DNA of 64,000 bases from Mastigias papua. Lineage: Eukaryota > Cnidaria > Scyphozoa > Rhizostomeae > Mastigiidae. The notes under the pieces were generated by a model. The model was given only the letters and a program-made list of their open reading frames with translations. It searched no databases and was not told where the DNA came from. The DNA is taken from positions 8,859,529-8,923,528 of the forward strand of contig OZ025282.1 of NCBI GenBank assembly GCA_964019165.1. Reading direction: 5' to 3'. This document shows positions 1-15,000 of this stretch, one piece after another; the stretch's first letter is position 1; each line of letters begins with the position of its first letter. The position numbers were made by a program, and so were the translations under genes.

Positions 1-3000
1 TTTGCTCAAAAATGACCAAATTTGAAATTGATTGATTTTGATTGCTGGTTGAAAAGTGATGAAAATGATCGATTTTTGGCCAAAAAGTAAGGCTATAGCC
101 TTGGTATTTTGCTCAACAATGACCAAATTTGAAATTGATTGATTTTGGGTGCAGATTGAAAAGTGATGAAAATGAGCGATTTTTGGCCAAAAAGTAAGGC
201 TATAGCCTTGGTATTTTGCTCAAAAATGACCAAATTTGAAATTGATTGATTTTGATTGCAGATTGAAAAGTGATGAAAATGAGCGATTATTGGCCAAAAA
301 GTAAGGCTATAGCCTTGGTATTTTGCTCAAAAATGACCAAATTTGAAATTGATTGATTTTGATTGCAGATTGAAAAGTGATGAAAATGAGCGATTTTTGG
401 CCAAAAAGTAAGGCTATAGCCTTGGTATTTTGCTCAAAACTGACCAAATTTGAAATTGATTGATTTTGATTGCAGATTGAAAAGTGATGAAAATGAGCGA
501 TTCTTGGCCAAAAAGTAAGGCTATAGCCTTGGTATTTTGCTCAAAAGTGACCAAATTTGAAATTGATTGATTTTGATTGCAGATTGAAAAGTGATGAAAA
601 TGAGCGATTTTTGGCCAAAAAGTAAGGCTATAGGCTTGGTATTTTGCTCAAACTGACCAAATTTGAAATTGATTGATTTTGGTTGCAGATTGAAAAGTGA
701 TGAAAATGAGCGATTTTTGGCCAAAAAGTAAGGCTATAGCCTTGGTATTTTGCTCAAAAATGACCAAATTTGAAATTGATTGATTTTGATTGCAGATTGA
801 AAAGTGATGAAAATGAACGATTTTTGGCCAAAAAGTAAGGCTATAGCCTTGGTATTTTGCTCAAAAATGAACAAATTTGAAATTGATTGATTTTGATTGC
901 AGATTGAAAAGTGATGAAAATGAGCGATTTTTGGCCAAAAAGTAAGGCTATAGGCTTGGTATTTTGCTCAAAAATGACCAAATTTGAATTGATTGATTTG
1001 ATTGCTGGTTGAAAAGTGATGAAAATGATCGATTTTTGGCCAAAAAGTAAGGCTATAGCCTTGGTATTTTGCTCAACAATGACCAAATTTGAAATTGATT
1101 GATTTTGGGTGCAGATTGAAAAGTGATGAAAATGAGCGATTTTTGGCCAAAAAGTAAGGCTATAGCCTTGGTATTTTGCTCAAAAATGACCAAATTTGAA
1201 ATTGATTGATTTTGATTGCAGATTGAAAAAGTGATGAAAATGAGCGATTATTGGCCAAAAAGTAAGGCTATAGCCTTGGTATTTTGCTCAAAAATGACCA
1301 AATTTGAAATTGATTGATTTTGATTGCAGATTGAAAAGTGATGAAAATGAGCGATTTTTGGCCAAAAAGTAAGGCTATAGCCTTGGTATTTTGCTCAAAA
1401 CTGACCAAATTTGAAATTGATTGATTTTGATTGCAGATTGAAAAGTGATGAAAATGAGCGATTCTTGGCCAAAAAGTAAGGCTATAGCCTTGGTATTTTG
1501 CTCAAAAGTGACCAAATTTGAAATTGATTGATTTTGATTGCAGATTGAAAAGTGATGAAAATGAGCGATTTTTGGCCAAAAAGTAAGGCTTTAGCCTTGG
1601 TATTTGCTCAAAAATGAACAAATTTGAAATTGATTGATTTTGATTGCTGGTTGAAAAGTGATGAAAATGAGCGATTTTTGGCCAAAAAGTAAGGCTATAG
1701 CCTTGGTATTTTGCTCAAAAATGACCAAATTTGAAATTGATTGATTTTGATTGCAGATTGAAAAGTGATGAAAATGAGCGATTATTGGCCAAAAAGTAAG
1801 GCTATAGCCTTGGTATTTTGCTCAAAAATGAACAAATTTGAAATTGATTGATTTTGATTGCTGGTTGAAAAGTGATGAAAATGAGCGATTTTTGGCCAAA
1901 ATGTAAGGCTATAGCCTTGGTATTTTGCTCAAAAATGACCAAATTTGAAATTGATTGATTTTGATTGCAGATTGAAAAGTGATGAAAATGAGCGATTATT
2001 GGCCAAAAAGTAAGGCTATAGCCCTTGGTATTTTGCTCAAAAATGACCAAATTTGAAATTGATTGATTTTGATTGCAGATTGAAAAGTGATGAAAATGAG
2101 CGATTTTTGGCCAAAAAGTAACGCTATAGCCTTGGTATTTTGCTCAAAACTGACCAAATTTGAAATTGATTGATTTTGATTGCAGATTAAAAAGTGATGA
2201 AAATGAAGCGATTTTTGGCCAAAAAGTAAGGCTATAGCCTTGGTATTTTGCTCAAAAAATGACCATATTCGAAATTGATTGATTTTGATTGCAGATTGAA
2301 AAGTGATGAAAATGAGCGATTTTTGGCCAAAAAGTAAGGTTATAGCCTTGGTAGTTTGCTCAAAAATGACCAAATTTGAAATTGATTGATTTTGATTGCA
2401 GATTGAAAAGTGATGAAAATGAGCGATTTTTGGCCAAAAAGTAAGGCTATAGCCTTGGTATTTTGCTCAAAAATGACCAAATTTGAAATTGATTGAGTTT
2501 GATTGCAGATTGAAAAGTGATGAAAATGAGCGATTTTATGGCCAAAAAGTAAGGTTATAGCCTTGGTATTTTGCTCAAAATGAACAAATTTGAAATTGAT
2601 TGATTTTGATTGCAGATTGAAAAGTGATGAAAATGAGCGATTTTTGGCCAAAAAGTAAGGCTATAGCCTTGGTATTTTGCTCAAAAATGACCAAATTTGA
2701 AATTGATTGATTTTGATTGCAGATTGAAAAGTGATGAAAATGAGCGATTTTTGGCCAAACAGTAAGGCTATAGCCTTGGTATTTTGCTCAAAACTGACCA
2801 AATTTGAAATTGATTGATTTTGATTGCAGATTGAAAAGTGATGAAAATGAGCGATTCTTGGCCAAAAAGTAAGGCTATAGCCTTGGTATTTTGCTCAAAA
2901 CTGACCAAATTTGAAATTGATTGATTTTGATTGCAGATTGAAAAGTGATGAAAATGAGCGATTATTTGGCCAAAAAGTAAGGCTATAGCCTTGGTATTTT

Positions 3001-6000
3001 GCTCAAAAATGACCAAATTTGAAATTGATTGATTTTGATTGAAGATTGAAAAGTGATGAAAATGAGCGATTTTTGGCCAAAAAGTAAGGCTATAGCCTTG
3101 GTATTTTGCTCAAAACTGACCAAATTTGAAATTGATTGATTTTGATTGCAGATTGAAAAGTGATGAAAATGAGCGATTTTTGGCCAAAAAGTAAGGCTAT
3201 AGCCTTGGTATTTTGCTCAAAAATGACCATATTCGAAATTGATTGATTTTGATTGCAGATTGAAAAGTGATGAAAATGAGCGATTTTTGGCCAAAAGTAA
3301 GGTTATAGCCTTGGTAGTTTGCTCAAAAATGACCAAATTTGAAATTGATTGATTTTGATTGCAGATTGAAAAGTGATGAAAATGAGCGATTTTTGGCCAA
3401 AAAGTAAGGCTATAGCCTTGGTATTTTGCTCAAAATGACCAAATTTGAAATTGATTGATTTTGATTGCAGATTGAAAAGTGATGAAAATGAGCGATTTAT
3501 GGCCAAAAAGTAAGGCTATAGCCTTGGTATTTTGCTCAAAAATGAACAAATTTGAATTGATTGATTTTGATTGCAGATTGAAAAGTGATGAAAATGAGCG
3601 ATTTTTGGCCAAAAAGTAAGGCTATAGCCTTGGTATTTGCTCAAAAATGACCAAATTTGAAATTGATTGATTTTGATTGCAGATTTGAAAAGTGATGAAA
3701 ATGAGCGATGTTTGGCCAAAAAGTAAGGCTATAGCCTTGGTATTTTGCTCAAAACTGACCAAATTTGAAATTGATTGATTTTGATTGCAGATTGAAAAGT
3801 GATGAAAATGAGCGATTTTTGGCCAAAAAGTAAGGCTATAGCCTTGGTATTTTGCTCAAAACTGACCAAATTTGAAATTGATTGATTTTGATTGCAGATT
3901 GAAAAGTGATGAAAATGAGCGATTTTTGGCCAAAAAGTAAGGCTATAGCCTTGGTATTTTGCTCAAAAATGACCAAATTTGAAATTGATTGATTTTGATT
4001 GCAGATTGAAAAGTGATGAAAATGAGCGATTTGTGGCCAAAAAGTAAGGCTATAGCCTTGGTATTTTGCTCAAAAATGAACAAATGTGAAATTCATTGAT
4101 TTTTGATTGCAGATTGAAAAGTGATGAAAATGAGCGATTTTTGGCCAAAAAGTAAGGCTATAGCCTTGGTATTTTGCTCAAAACTGACCAAATTTGAAAT
4201 TGATTGATTTTGATTGCAGATTGAAAAGTGATGAAAATGAGCGATTTTTGGCCAAAAGTAAGGCTATAGCCTTGGTAGTTTGCTCAAAAATGACCAAATT
4301 TGAAATTGATTGATTTTGATTGCAGATTGAAAAGTGATGAAAATGAGCGATTTTTGGCCAAAAAGTAGGGCTATAGCCTTGGTATTTTGCTCAAAAATGA
4401 CCAAATTTGAAATTGATTGATTTTGATTGCAGATTGAAAAGTGATGAAAATGAGCGATTTTTGGCCAAAAAGTAAGGCTATAGCCTTGGTATTTTGCTCA
4501 AAAATGACCAAATTTGAAATTGATTGATTTTGATTGCAGATTGAAAAGTGATGAAAATGAACGATTTTTGGCCAAAAAGTAAGGCTATAGCCTTGGTATT
4601 TTGCTCAAAAATGACCAAATTTGAAATTGATTGATTTTGATTGCAGATTGAAAAGTGATGAAAATGAGCGATTTTTGGCCAAAAAGTAAGGCTATAGCCT
4701 TGGTATTTTGCTCAAAACTGACCAAATTTGAAATTGATTGATTTTGATTGCAGATTGAAAAGTGATGAAAATGAGCGATTTTTGGCCAAAAAGTAAGGCT
4801 ATAGCCTTGGTATTTTGCTCAAAACTGACCAAATTTGAAATTGATTGATTTTGATTGCAGATTGAAAAGTGATGAAAATGAGCGATTTTTGGCCAAAAGT
4901 AAGGCTATAGCCTTGGTATTTTGCTAAAAAATGACCAAATTTGAAATTGATTGATTTTGATTGCAGATTGAAAAGTGATGAAAATGAGCGATTTTTGGCC
5001 AAAAAGTAAGGCTATAGCCTTAGTATTTTGCTCAAAAATGAACAAATGTGAAATTCATTGATTTTGATTGCAGATTGAAAAGTGATGAAAATGAGCGATT
5101 TTTGGCCAAAAAGTAAGGCTATAGCCTTGGTATTTTGCTCAAAAACTGACCAAATTTGAAATTGATTGATTTTGATTGCAGATTGAAAAGTGATGAAAAT
5201 GAGCGATTTTTGGCCAAAAAGTAAGGCTATAGCCTTGGTAGTTTGCTCAAAAATGACCAAATTTGAAATTGATTGATTTTGATTGCAGATTGAAAAGTGA
5301 TGAAAATGAGCGATTTTTGGCCAAAAAGTAGGGCTATAGCCTTGGTATTTTGCTCAAAACTGACCAAATTTGAAATTGATTGATTTTGATTGCAGATTGA
5401 AAAGTGATGAAAATGAGCGATTTTTGGCCAAAAAGTAAGGCTATAGCCTTGGTATTTTGCTCAAAAATGACCAAATTTGAAATTGATTGATTTTGATTGC
5501 AGATTGAAAAGTGATGAAAATGAACGATTTTGGCCAAAAAGTAAGGCTATAGCCTTGGTATTTTGCTCAAAAATGACCAAATTTGAAATTGATTGATTTT
5601 GATTGCAGATTGAAAAGTGATGAAAATGAGCGATTTTTGGCCAAAAAGTAAGGCTATAGCCTTGGTATTTTGCTCAAAAATGACCAAATTTGAAATTGAT
5701 TGAGTTTGATTGCAGATTGAAAAGTGATGAAAATGAGCGATTTATGGCCAAAAAGTAAGGCTATAGCCTTGGTATTTTGCTCAAAAATGAACAAATTTGA
5801 AATTGATTGATTTTGATTGCAGATTGAAAAGTGATGAAAATTGAGCGATTTTTGGCCAAAAAGTAAGGCTATAGCCTTGGTATTTTGCTCAAAAATGACC
5901 AAATTTGAAATTGATTGATTTTGATTGCAGATTGAAAAGTGATGAAAATGAGCGATTTTTGGCCAAAAAGTAAGGCTATAGCCTTGGTATTTTGCTCAAA

Positions 6001-9000
6001 AATGAACAAATGTGAAATTCTGTGATTTTGATTGCAGATTGAAAAGTGATGAAAATGAGCGATTTTGGCCAAAAAGTAAGGCTATAGCCTTGGTATTTTG
6101 CTCAAAAGTGACCAAATTTGAAATTGATTGATTTTGATTGCAGATTGAAAAGTGATGAAAATGAGCGATTTTTGGCCAAAAAGTAAGGCTATAGCCTTGG
6201 TATTTTGCTCAAAAATGACCAAATTTGAAATTGATTGATTTTGATTGCAGATTGAAAAGTGATGAAAATGAGCGATTTTTGGCCAAAAAGTAAGGCTATA
6301 GCCTTGGTATTTTGCTCAAAACTGACCAAATTTGAAATTGATTGATTTTGATTGCAGATTGAAAAGTGATGAAAATGAGCGATTTTTGGCCAAAAAGTAA
6401 GGCTATAGCCTTGGTATTTTGCTCAAAAATGACCAAATTTGAAATTGATTGATTTTGATTGCAGATTGAAAAGTGATGAAAATGAGCGATTTTTGGCCAA
6501 AAAGTAAGGCTATAGCCTTGGTATTTTGCTCAAAAATGACCAAATTTGAAATTGATTGATTTTGATTGCAGATTGAAAAGTGATGAAAATGAGCGATTTT
6601 TGGCCAAAAAGTAAGGCTATAGCCTTAGTATTTTGCTCAAAAATGAACAAATGTGAAATTGATTGATTTTGATTGCAGATTGAAAAGTGATGAAAATGAG
6701 CGATGTTTGGCAAAAAAGTAAGGCTATAGCCTTGGTATTTTGCTCAAAACTGACCAAATTTGAAATTGATTGATTTTGATTGCAGATTGAAAAGTGATGA
6801 AAATGAGCGATTTGTGGCCAAAAAGTAAGGCTATAGCCTTGGTATTTTGCTCAAAAATGACCAAATTTGAAATTGATTGAGTTTGATTGCAGATTGAAAA
6901 GTGATGAAAATGAGCGATTTATGGCCAAAAAGTAAGGCTATAGCCTTGGTATTTTGCTCAAAAATGAACAAATTTGAAATTGATTGATTTTGATTGCAGA
7001 TTGAAAAGTGATGAAAATGAGCGATTTTTGGCCAAAAAGTAAGGCTATAGCCTTGGTATTTTGCTCAAACATGACCAAATTTGAAATTGATTGATTTTGA
7101 TTGCAGATTGAAAAGTGATGAAAATGAGCGATTTTTGGCCAAAAAGTAAGGCTATAGCCTTAGTATTTTGCTCAAAAATGAACAAATGTGAAATTCTGTG
7201 ATTTTGATTGCAGATTGAAAAGTGATGAAAATGAGCGATTTTTGGCCAAAAAAGTAAGGCTATAGCCTTGGTATTTTGCTCAAAAGTGACCAAATTTGAA
7301 ATTGATTGATTTTGATTGCAGATTGAAAAGTGATGAAAATGAGCGATTTTTGGCCAAAAAGTAAGGCTATAGCCTTGGTATTTTGCTCAAAAATGACCAA
7401 ATTTGAAATTGATTGATTTTGATTGCAGATTGAAAAGTGATGAAAATGAGCGATTTTTGGCCAAAAAGTAAGGCTATAGCCTTGGTATTTTGCTCAAAAC
7501 TGACCAAATTTGAAATTGATTGATTTTGATTGCAGATTGAAAGTGATGAAAATGAGCGATTTTTGGCCAAAAAGTAAGGCTATAGCCTTGGTATTTTGCT
7601 CAAAAAATGACCAAATTTGAAATTGATTGATTTTGATTGCAGATTGAAAAGTGATGAAAATGAGCGATTTTTGGCCAAAAAGTAAGGCTATAGCCTTGGT
7701 ATTTTGCTCAAAAATGACCAAATTTGAAATTGATTGATTTTGATTGCAGATTGAAAAGTGATGAAAATGAGCGATTTTTGGCCAAAAAGTAAGGCTATAG
7801 CCTTGGTATTTTGCTCAAAAATGACCAAATTTGAAATTGATTGATTTTGATTGCAGATTGAAAAGTGATGAAAATGAGCGATTTTTGGCCAAAAAGTAAG
7901 GCTATAGCCTTAGTATTTTGCTCAAAAATGAACAAATGTGAATTCATTGATTTTGATTGCAGATTGAAAAGTGATGAAAATGAGCGATGTTTGGCCAAAA
8001 AGTAAGGCTATAGCCTTGGTATTTTGCTCAAAACTGACCAAATTTGAAATTGATTGATTTTGATTGCAGATTGAAAAGTGATGAAAATGAGCGATTTTTG
8101 GCCAAAAAGTAAGGCTATAGCCTTGGTAGTTTGCTCAAAAATGACCAAATTTGAAATTGATTGATTTTGATTGCAGATTGAAAAGTGATGAAAATGAGCG
8201 ATTTTTGGCCAAAAGTAAGGCTATAGCCTTGGTATTTTGCTCAAAACTGACCAAATTTGAAATTGATTGATTTTGATTGCAGATTGAAAAGTGATGAAAA
8301 TGAGCGATTTTTGGCCAAAAAGTAAGGCTATAGCCTTGGTATTTTGCTCAAAAATGACCAAATTTGAAATTGATTGATTTTGATTGCAGATTGAAAAGTG
8401 ATGAAAATGAACGATTTTTGGCCAAAAAGTAAGGCTATAGCCTTGGTATTTTGCTCAAAAATGACCAAATTTGAAATTGATTGATTTTGATTGCAGATTG
8501 AAAAGTGATGAAAATGAGCGATTTTTGGCCAAAAAGTAAGGCTATAGCCTTGGTATTTTGCTCAAAAATGACCAAATTTGAAATTGATTGATTTTGATTG
8601 CAGATTGAAAAGTGATGAAAATGAGCGATTTTTGGCCAAAACGTAAGGCTATAGCCTTGGTATTTTGCTCAAAAATGACCAAATTTGAAATTGATTGATT
8701 TTGATTGCAGATTGAAAAGTGATGAAAATGAGCGATTTTTGGCCAAAAAGTAAGGCTATAGCCTTGGTATTTTGCTCAAAAATGACCCAAATTTGAAATT
8801 GATTGATTTTGATTGCAGATTGAAAAGTGATGAAAATGAGCGATTTTTGGCCAAAAAGTAAGGCTATAGCCTTGGTATTTTGCTCAAAAATGACCAAATT
8901 TGAAATTGATTGATTTTGATTGCAGATTGAAAAGTGATGAAAATGAGCGATTTTGGCCAAAAAGTAAGGCTATAGCCTTGGTATTTTGCTCAAAAATGAC

Positions 9001-12000
9001 CAAATTTGAAATTGATTGATTTTGATTGCAGATTGAAAAGTGATGAAAATGAGCGAGTTTTGGCCAAAAAGTAAGGCTATAGCCTTGGTATTTTGCTCAA
9101 AAATGACCAAATTTGAAATTGATTGATTTTGATTGCAGATTGAAAAGTGATGAAAATGAGCGATTTTTGGCCAAAAAGTAAGGCTATAGCCTTGGTATTT
9201 TGCTCCAAAAATGACCAAATTTGAAATTGATTGATTTTGATTGCAGATTGAAAAGTGATGAAAATGAGCGATTTTTGGCCAAAAAGTAAGGCTATAGCCT
9301 TGGTATTTTGCTCACAAATGACCAAATTTTGAAATTGATTGATTTTAATTGCAGATTGAAAAGTGATGAAAATGAGCGATTTTTGGCCAAAAAGTAAGGC
9401 TATAGCCTTGGTATTTTGCTCAAAAATGACCAAATTTGAAATTGATTGATTTTGATTGCAGATTGAAAAGTGATGAAAATGAGCGATTTTTGGCCAAAAA
9501 GTAAGGCTATAGCCTTGGTATTTTGCTCAAAAATGACCAAATTTGAAATTGATTGATTTTGATTGCAGATTGAAAAGTGATGAAAATGAGCGATTTTGGC
9601 CAAAAAGTAAGGCTATAGCCTTGGTATTTTGCTCAAAAATGACCAAATTTGAAATTGATTGATTTTGATTGCAGATTGAAAAGTGATGAAAATGAGCGAT
9701 TTTTGGCCAAAAAGTAAGGCTATAGCCTTGGTATTTTGCTCAAAAATGACCAAATTTGAAATTGATTGATTTTGATTGCAGATGAAAAGTGATGAAAATG
9801 AGCGAGTTTTGGCCAAAAAGTAAGGCTATTAGCCTTGGTATTTTGCTCAAAAATGACCAAATTTGAAATTGATTGATTTTGATTGCAGATTGAAAAGTGA
9901 TGAAAATGAGCGATGTTTGGCCAAAAAGTAAGGCTATAGCCTTGGTAATTTGCTCAAAAATGACAAATTTGAAATTGATTGATTTTGATTGCAGATTGAA
10001 AAGTGATGAAAATGAGCGATTTTTGGCCAAAAAGTAAGGCTATAGCCTTAGTATTTTGCTCAAAAATGACCAAATTTGAAATTGATTGATTTTGATTGCA
10101 GATTGAAAAGTGATGAAAATGAGCGATTTTTGGCCAAAAAGTAAGGCTATAGCCTTGGTATTTTGCTCAAACTGACCAAATTTGAAATTGATTGACTTTG
10201 ATTGCAGATTGCAAAGTGATGAAAATGAGCGAGTTTTGGCCAAAAGTAAGGCTATAGCCTTGGTATTTTGCTCAAAAATGACCAATTTGAAATTGATTGA
10301 TTTTGATTGCAGATTGAAAAGTGATGAAAATGAGCGATTTTTGGCCAAAAAGTAAGGCTATAGCCTTGGTATTTTGCTCAAAATGACCAAATTTGAAATT
10401 GATTGATTTTGATTGCAGATTGAAAAGTGATGAAAATGAGCGATTTTTGGCCAAAAAGTAAGGCTATAGCCTTGGTATTTTGCTCAAAAATGACCAAATT
10501 TGAAATTGATTGATTTTGATTGCAGATTGAAAAGTGATGAAAATGAGCGATTTTTGGCCAAAAAGTAAGGCTATAGCCTTAGTATTTTGCTCAAAAATGA
10601 ACAAATGTGAAATTCATTGATTTGATTGCAGATTGAAAAGTGATGAAAATGAGCGTTTTTGGCCAAAAAGTAAGGCTATAGCCTTGGTATTTTGCTCAAA
10701 ACTGACCAAATTTGAAATTGATTGATTTTGATTGCAGATTGAAAAGTGATGAAAATGAGCGATTTTTGGCCAAAAAGTAAGGCTATAGCCTTGGTAGTTT
10801 GCTCAAAAATGACCAAATTTGAAATTGATTGATTTTGATTGCAGATTGAAAAGTGATGAAAATGAGCGATTTTTGGCCAAAAAGTAGGGCTATAGCCTTG
10901 GTATTTTGCTCAAAAATGACCAAATTTGAAATTGATTGATTTTGATTGCAGATTGAAAAGTGATGAAAATGAGCGATTTTTGGCCAAAAAGTAAGGCTAT
11001 TAGCCTTGGTATTTTGCTCAAAAATGACCAAATTTGAAATTGATTGATTTTGATTGCAGATTGAAAAGTGATGAAAATGAACGATTTTTGGCCAAAAAGT
11101 AGGCTATAGCCTTGGTATTTTGCTCAAAAATGACCAAATTTGAAATTGATTGATTTTGATTGCAGATTGAAAAGTGATGAAAATGAGCGATTTTTGGCCA
11201 AAAAGTAAGGCTATAGCCTTGGTATTTTGCTCAAAACTGACCAAATTTGAAATTGATTGATTTTGATTGCAGATTGAAAAGTGATGAAATGAGCGATTTT
11301 TGGCCAAAAAGTAAGGCTATAGCCTTGGTATTTTGCTCAAAACTGACCAAATTTGAAATTGATTGATTTTGATTGTAGATTGAAAAGTGATGAAAATGAG
11401 CGATTTTTGGCCAAAAAGTAAGGCTATAGCCTTGGTATTTTGCTAAAAAATGACCAAATTTGAAATTGATTGATTTTGATTGCAGATTGAAAAGTGATGA
11501 AAATGAGCGATTTTTGGCCAAAAAGTAAGGCTATAGCCTTAGTATTTTGCTCAAAAATGAACAAATGTGAAATTCATTGATTTTGATTGCAGATTGAAAA
11601 GTGATGAAAATGAGCGATTTTGCCAAAAAGTAAGGCTATAGCCTTGGTATTTTGCTCAAAAATGACCAAATTTGAAATTGATTGATTTTGATTGCAGATT
11701 GAAAAGTGATGAAAATGAGCGATTTTTGGCCAAAAAGTAAGGCTATAGCCTTGGTAGTTTGCTCAAAAATGACCAAATTTGAAATTGATTGATTTTGATT
11801 GCAGATTGAAAAGTGATGAAAATGAGCGATTTTTGGCCAAAAAGTAGGGCTATAGCCTTGGTATTTTGCTCAAAACTGACCAAATTTGAAATTGATTGAT
11901 TTTGATTGCAGATTGAAAAGTGATGAAAATGAGCGATTTTTGGCCAAAAAGTAAGGCTATAGCCTTGGTATTTTGCTCAAAAATGACCAAATTTGAAATT

Positions 12001-15000
12001 GATTGATTTTGATTGCAGATTGAAAAGTGATGAAAATGAACGATTTTTGGCCAAAAAGTAAGGCTATAGCCTTGGTATTTTGCTCAAAAATGACCAAATT
12101 TGAAATTGATTGATTTTGATTGCAGATTGAAAAGTGATGAAAATGAGCGATTTTTGGCCAAAAAGTAAGGCTATAGCCTTGGTATTTTGCTCAAAAATGA
12201 CCAAATTTGAAATTGATTGAGTTTGATTGCAGATTGAAAAGTGATGAAAATGAGCGATTTATGGCCAAAAAGTAAGGCTATAGCCTTGGTATTTTGCTCA
12301 AAAATGAACAAATTTGAAATTGATTGATTTTGATTGCAGATTGAAAAGTGATGAAAATGAGCGATTTTTGGCCAAAAAGTAAGGCTATAGCCTTGGTATT
12401 TTGCTCAAAAAATGACCAAATTTGAAATTGATTGATTTTGATTGCAGATTGAAAAAGTGATGAAAATGAGCGATTTTTGGCCAAAAAGTAAGGCTATAGC
12501 CTTGGTATTTTGCTCAAAAATGAACAAATGTGAAAATTCTGTGATTTTGATTGCAGATTGAAAAGTGATGAAAATGAGCGATTTTTGGCCAAAAAGTAAG
12601 GCTATAGCCTTGGTATTTTGCTCAAAAGTGACCAAATTTGAAATTGATTGATTTTGATTGCAGATTGAAAAGTGATGAAAATGAGCGATTTTTGGCCAAA
12701 AAGTAAGGCTATAGCCTTGGTATTTTGCTCAAAAATGACCAAATTTGAAATTGATTGATTTTGATTGCAGATTGAAAAGTGATGAAAATGAGCGATTTTT
12801 GGCCAAAAAGTAAGGCTATAGCCTTGGTATTTTGCTCAAAACTGACCAAATTTGAAATTGATTGATTTTGATTGCAGATTGAAAAGTGATGAAAATGAGC
12901 GATTTTTGGCCAAAAAGTAAGGCTATAGCCTTGGTATTTTGCTCAAAAATGACCAAATTTGAAATTGATTGATTTTGATTGCAGATTGAAAAGTGATGAA
13001 AATGAGCGATTTTTGGCCAAAAAGTAAGGCTATAGCCTTGGTATTTTGCTCAAAAATGACCAAATTTGAAATTGATTGATTTTGATTGCAGATTGAAAAG
13101 TGATGAAAATGAGCGATTTTTTGGCCAAAAAGTAAGGCTATAGCCTTGGTATTTTGCTCAAAAATGACCAAATTTGAAATTGATTGATTTTGATTGCAGA
13201 TTGAAAAGTGATGAAAATGAGCGATTTTTGGCCAAAAAGTAAGGCTATAGCCTTAGTATTTTGCTCAAAAATGAACAAATGTGAAATTGATTGATTTTGA
13301 TTGCAGATTGAAAAGTGATGAAAATGAGCGATGTTTGGCAAAAAAGTAAGGCTATAGCCTTGGTATTTTGCTCAAAACTGACCAAATTTGAAATTGGATT
13401 GATTTTGATTGCAGATTGAAAAGTGATGAAAATGAGCGATTTGTGGCCAAAAAGTAAGGCTATAGCCTTGGTATTTTGCTCAAAAATGACCAAATTTGAA
13501 ATTGATTGAGTTTGATTGCAGATTGAAAAGTGATGAAAATGAGCGATTTATGGCCAAAAAGTAAGGCTATAGCCTTGGTATTTTGCTCAAAAATGAACAA
13601 ATTTGAAATTGATTGATTTTGATTGCAGATTGAAAAGTGATGAAAATGAGCGATTTTTGGCCAAAAAGTAAGGCTATAGCCTGGTATTTTGCTCAAACAT
13701 GACCAAATTTGAAATTGATTGATTTTGATTGCAGATTGAAAAGTGATGAAAATGAGCGATTTTTGGCCAAAAAGTAAGGCTATAGCCTTGGTATTTTGCT
13801 CAAAAATGACCAAATTTGAAATTGATTGATTTTGATTGCAGATTGAAAGTGATGAAAATGAGCGATTTTTGGCCAAAAAGTAAGGCTATAGCCTTGGTAT
13901 TTTGCTCAAAACTGACCAAATTTGAAATTGATTGATTTTGATTGCAGATTGAAAGTGATGAAATGAGCGATTTTTGGCCAAAAAGTAAGGCTATAGCCTT
14001 GGTATTTTGCTCAAAAATGACCAAATTTGAAATTGATTGATTTTGATTGCAGATTGAAAAGTGATGAAAATGAGCGATTTTTGGCCAAAAAGTAAGGCTA
14101 TAGCCTTGGTATTTTGCTCAAAAATGACCAAATTTGAAATTGATTGATTTTGATTGCAGATTGAAAAGTGATGAAAATGAGCGATTTTTGGCCAAAAAGT
14201 AAGGCTATAGCCTTGGTATTTTGCTCAAAAATGACCAAATTTGAAATTGATTGATTTTGATTGCAGATTGAAAAGTGATGAAAATGAGCGATTTTTGGCC
14301 AAAAAGTAAGGCTATAGCCTTAGTATTTTGCTCAAAAATGAACAAATGTGAAATTCATTGATTTTGATTGCAGATTGAAAAGTGATGAAAATGAGCGATG
14401 TTTGGCAAAAGTAAGGCTATAGCCTTGGTATTTTGCTCAAAACTGACCAAATTTGAAATTGATTGATTTTGATTGCAGATTGAAAGTGATGAAAATGAGC
14501 GATTTTTGGCCAAAAAGTAAGGCTATAGCCTTGGTAGTTTGCTCAAAAATGACCAAATTTGAAATTGATGATTTTGATTGCAGATTGAAAAGTGATGAAA
14601 ATGAGCGATTTTTGGCCAAAAAGTAAGGCTATAAGCCTTGGTATTTTGCTCAAAACTGACCAAATTTGAATTGATTGATTTTGATTGCAGATTGAAAAGT
14701 GATGAAAATGAGCGATTTTGGCCAAAAAGTAAGGCTATAGCCTTGGTATTTTGCTCAAAAATGACCAAATTTGAAATTGATTGATTTTGATTGCAGATTG
14801 AAAAGTGATGAAAATGAACGATTTTGGCCAAAAAGTAAGGCTATAGCCTTGGTATTTTGCTCAAAAATGACCAAATTTGAAATTGATTGATTTTGATTGC
14901 AGATTGAAAAGTGATGAAAATGAGCGATTTTTGGCCAAAAAGTAAGGCTATAGCCTTGGTATTTTGCTCAAAAATGACCAAATTTGAAATTGATTGATTT

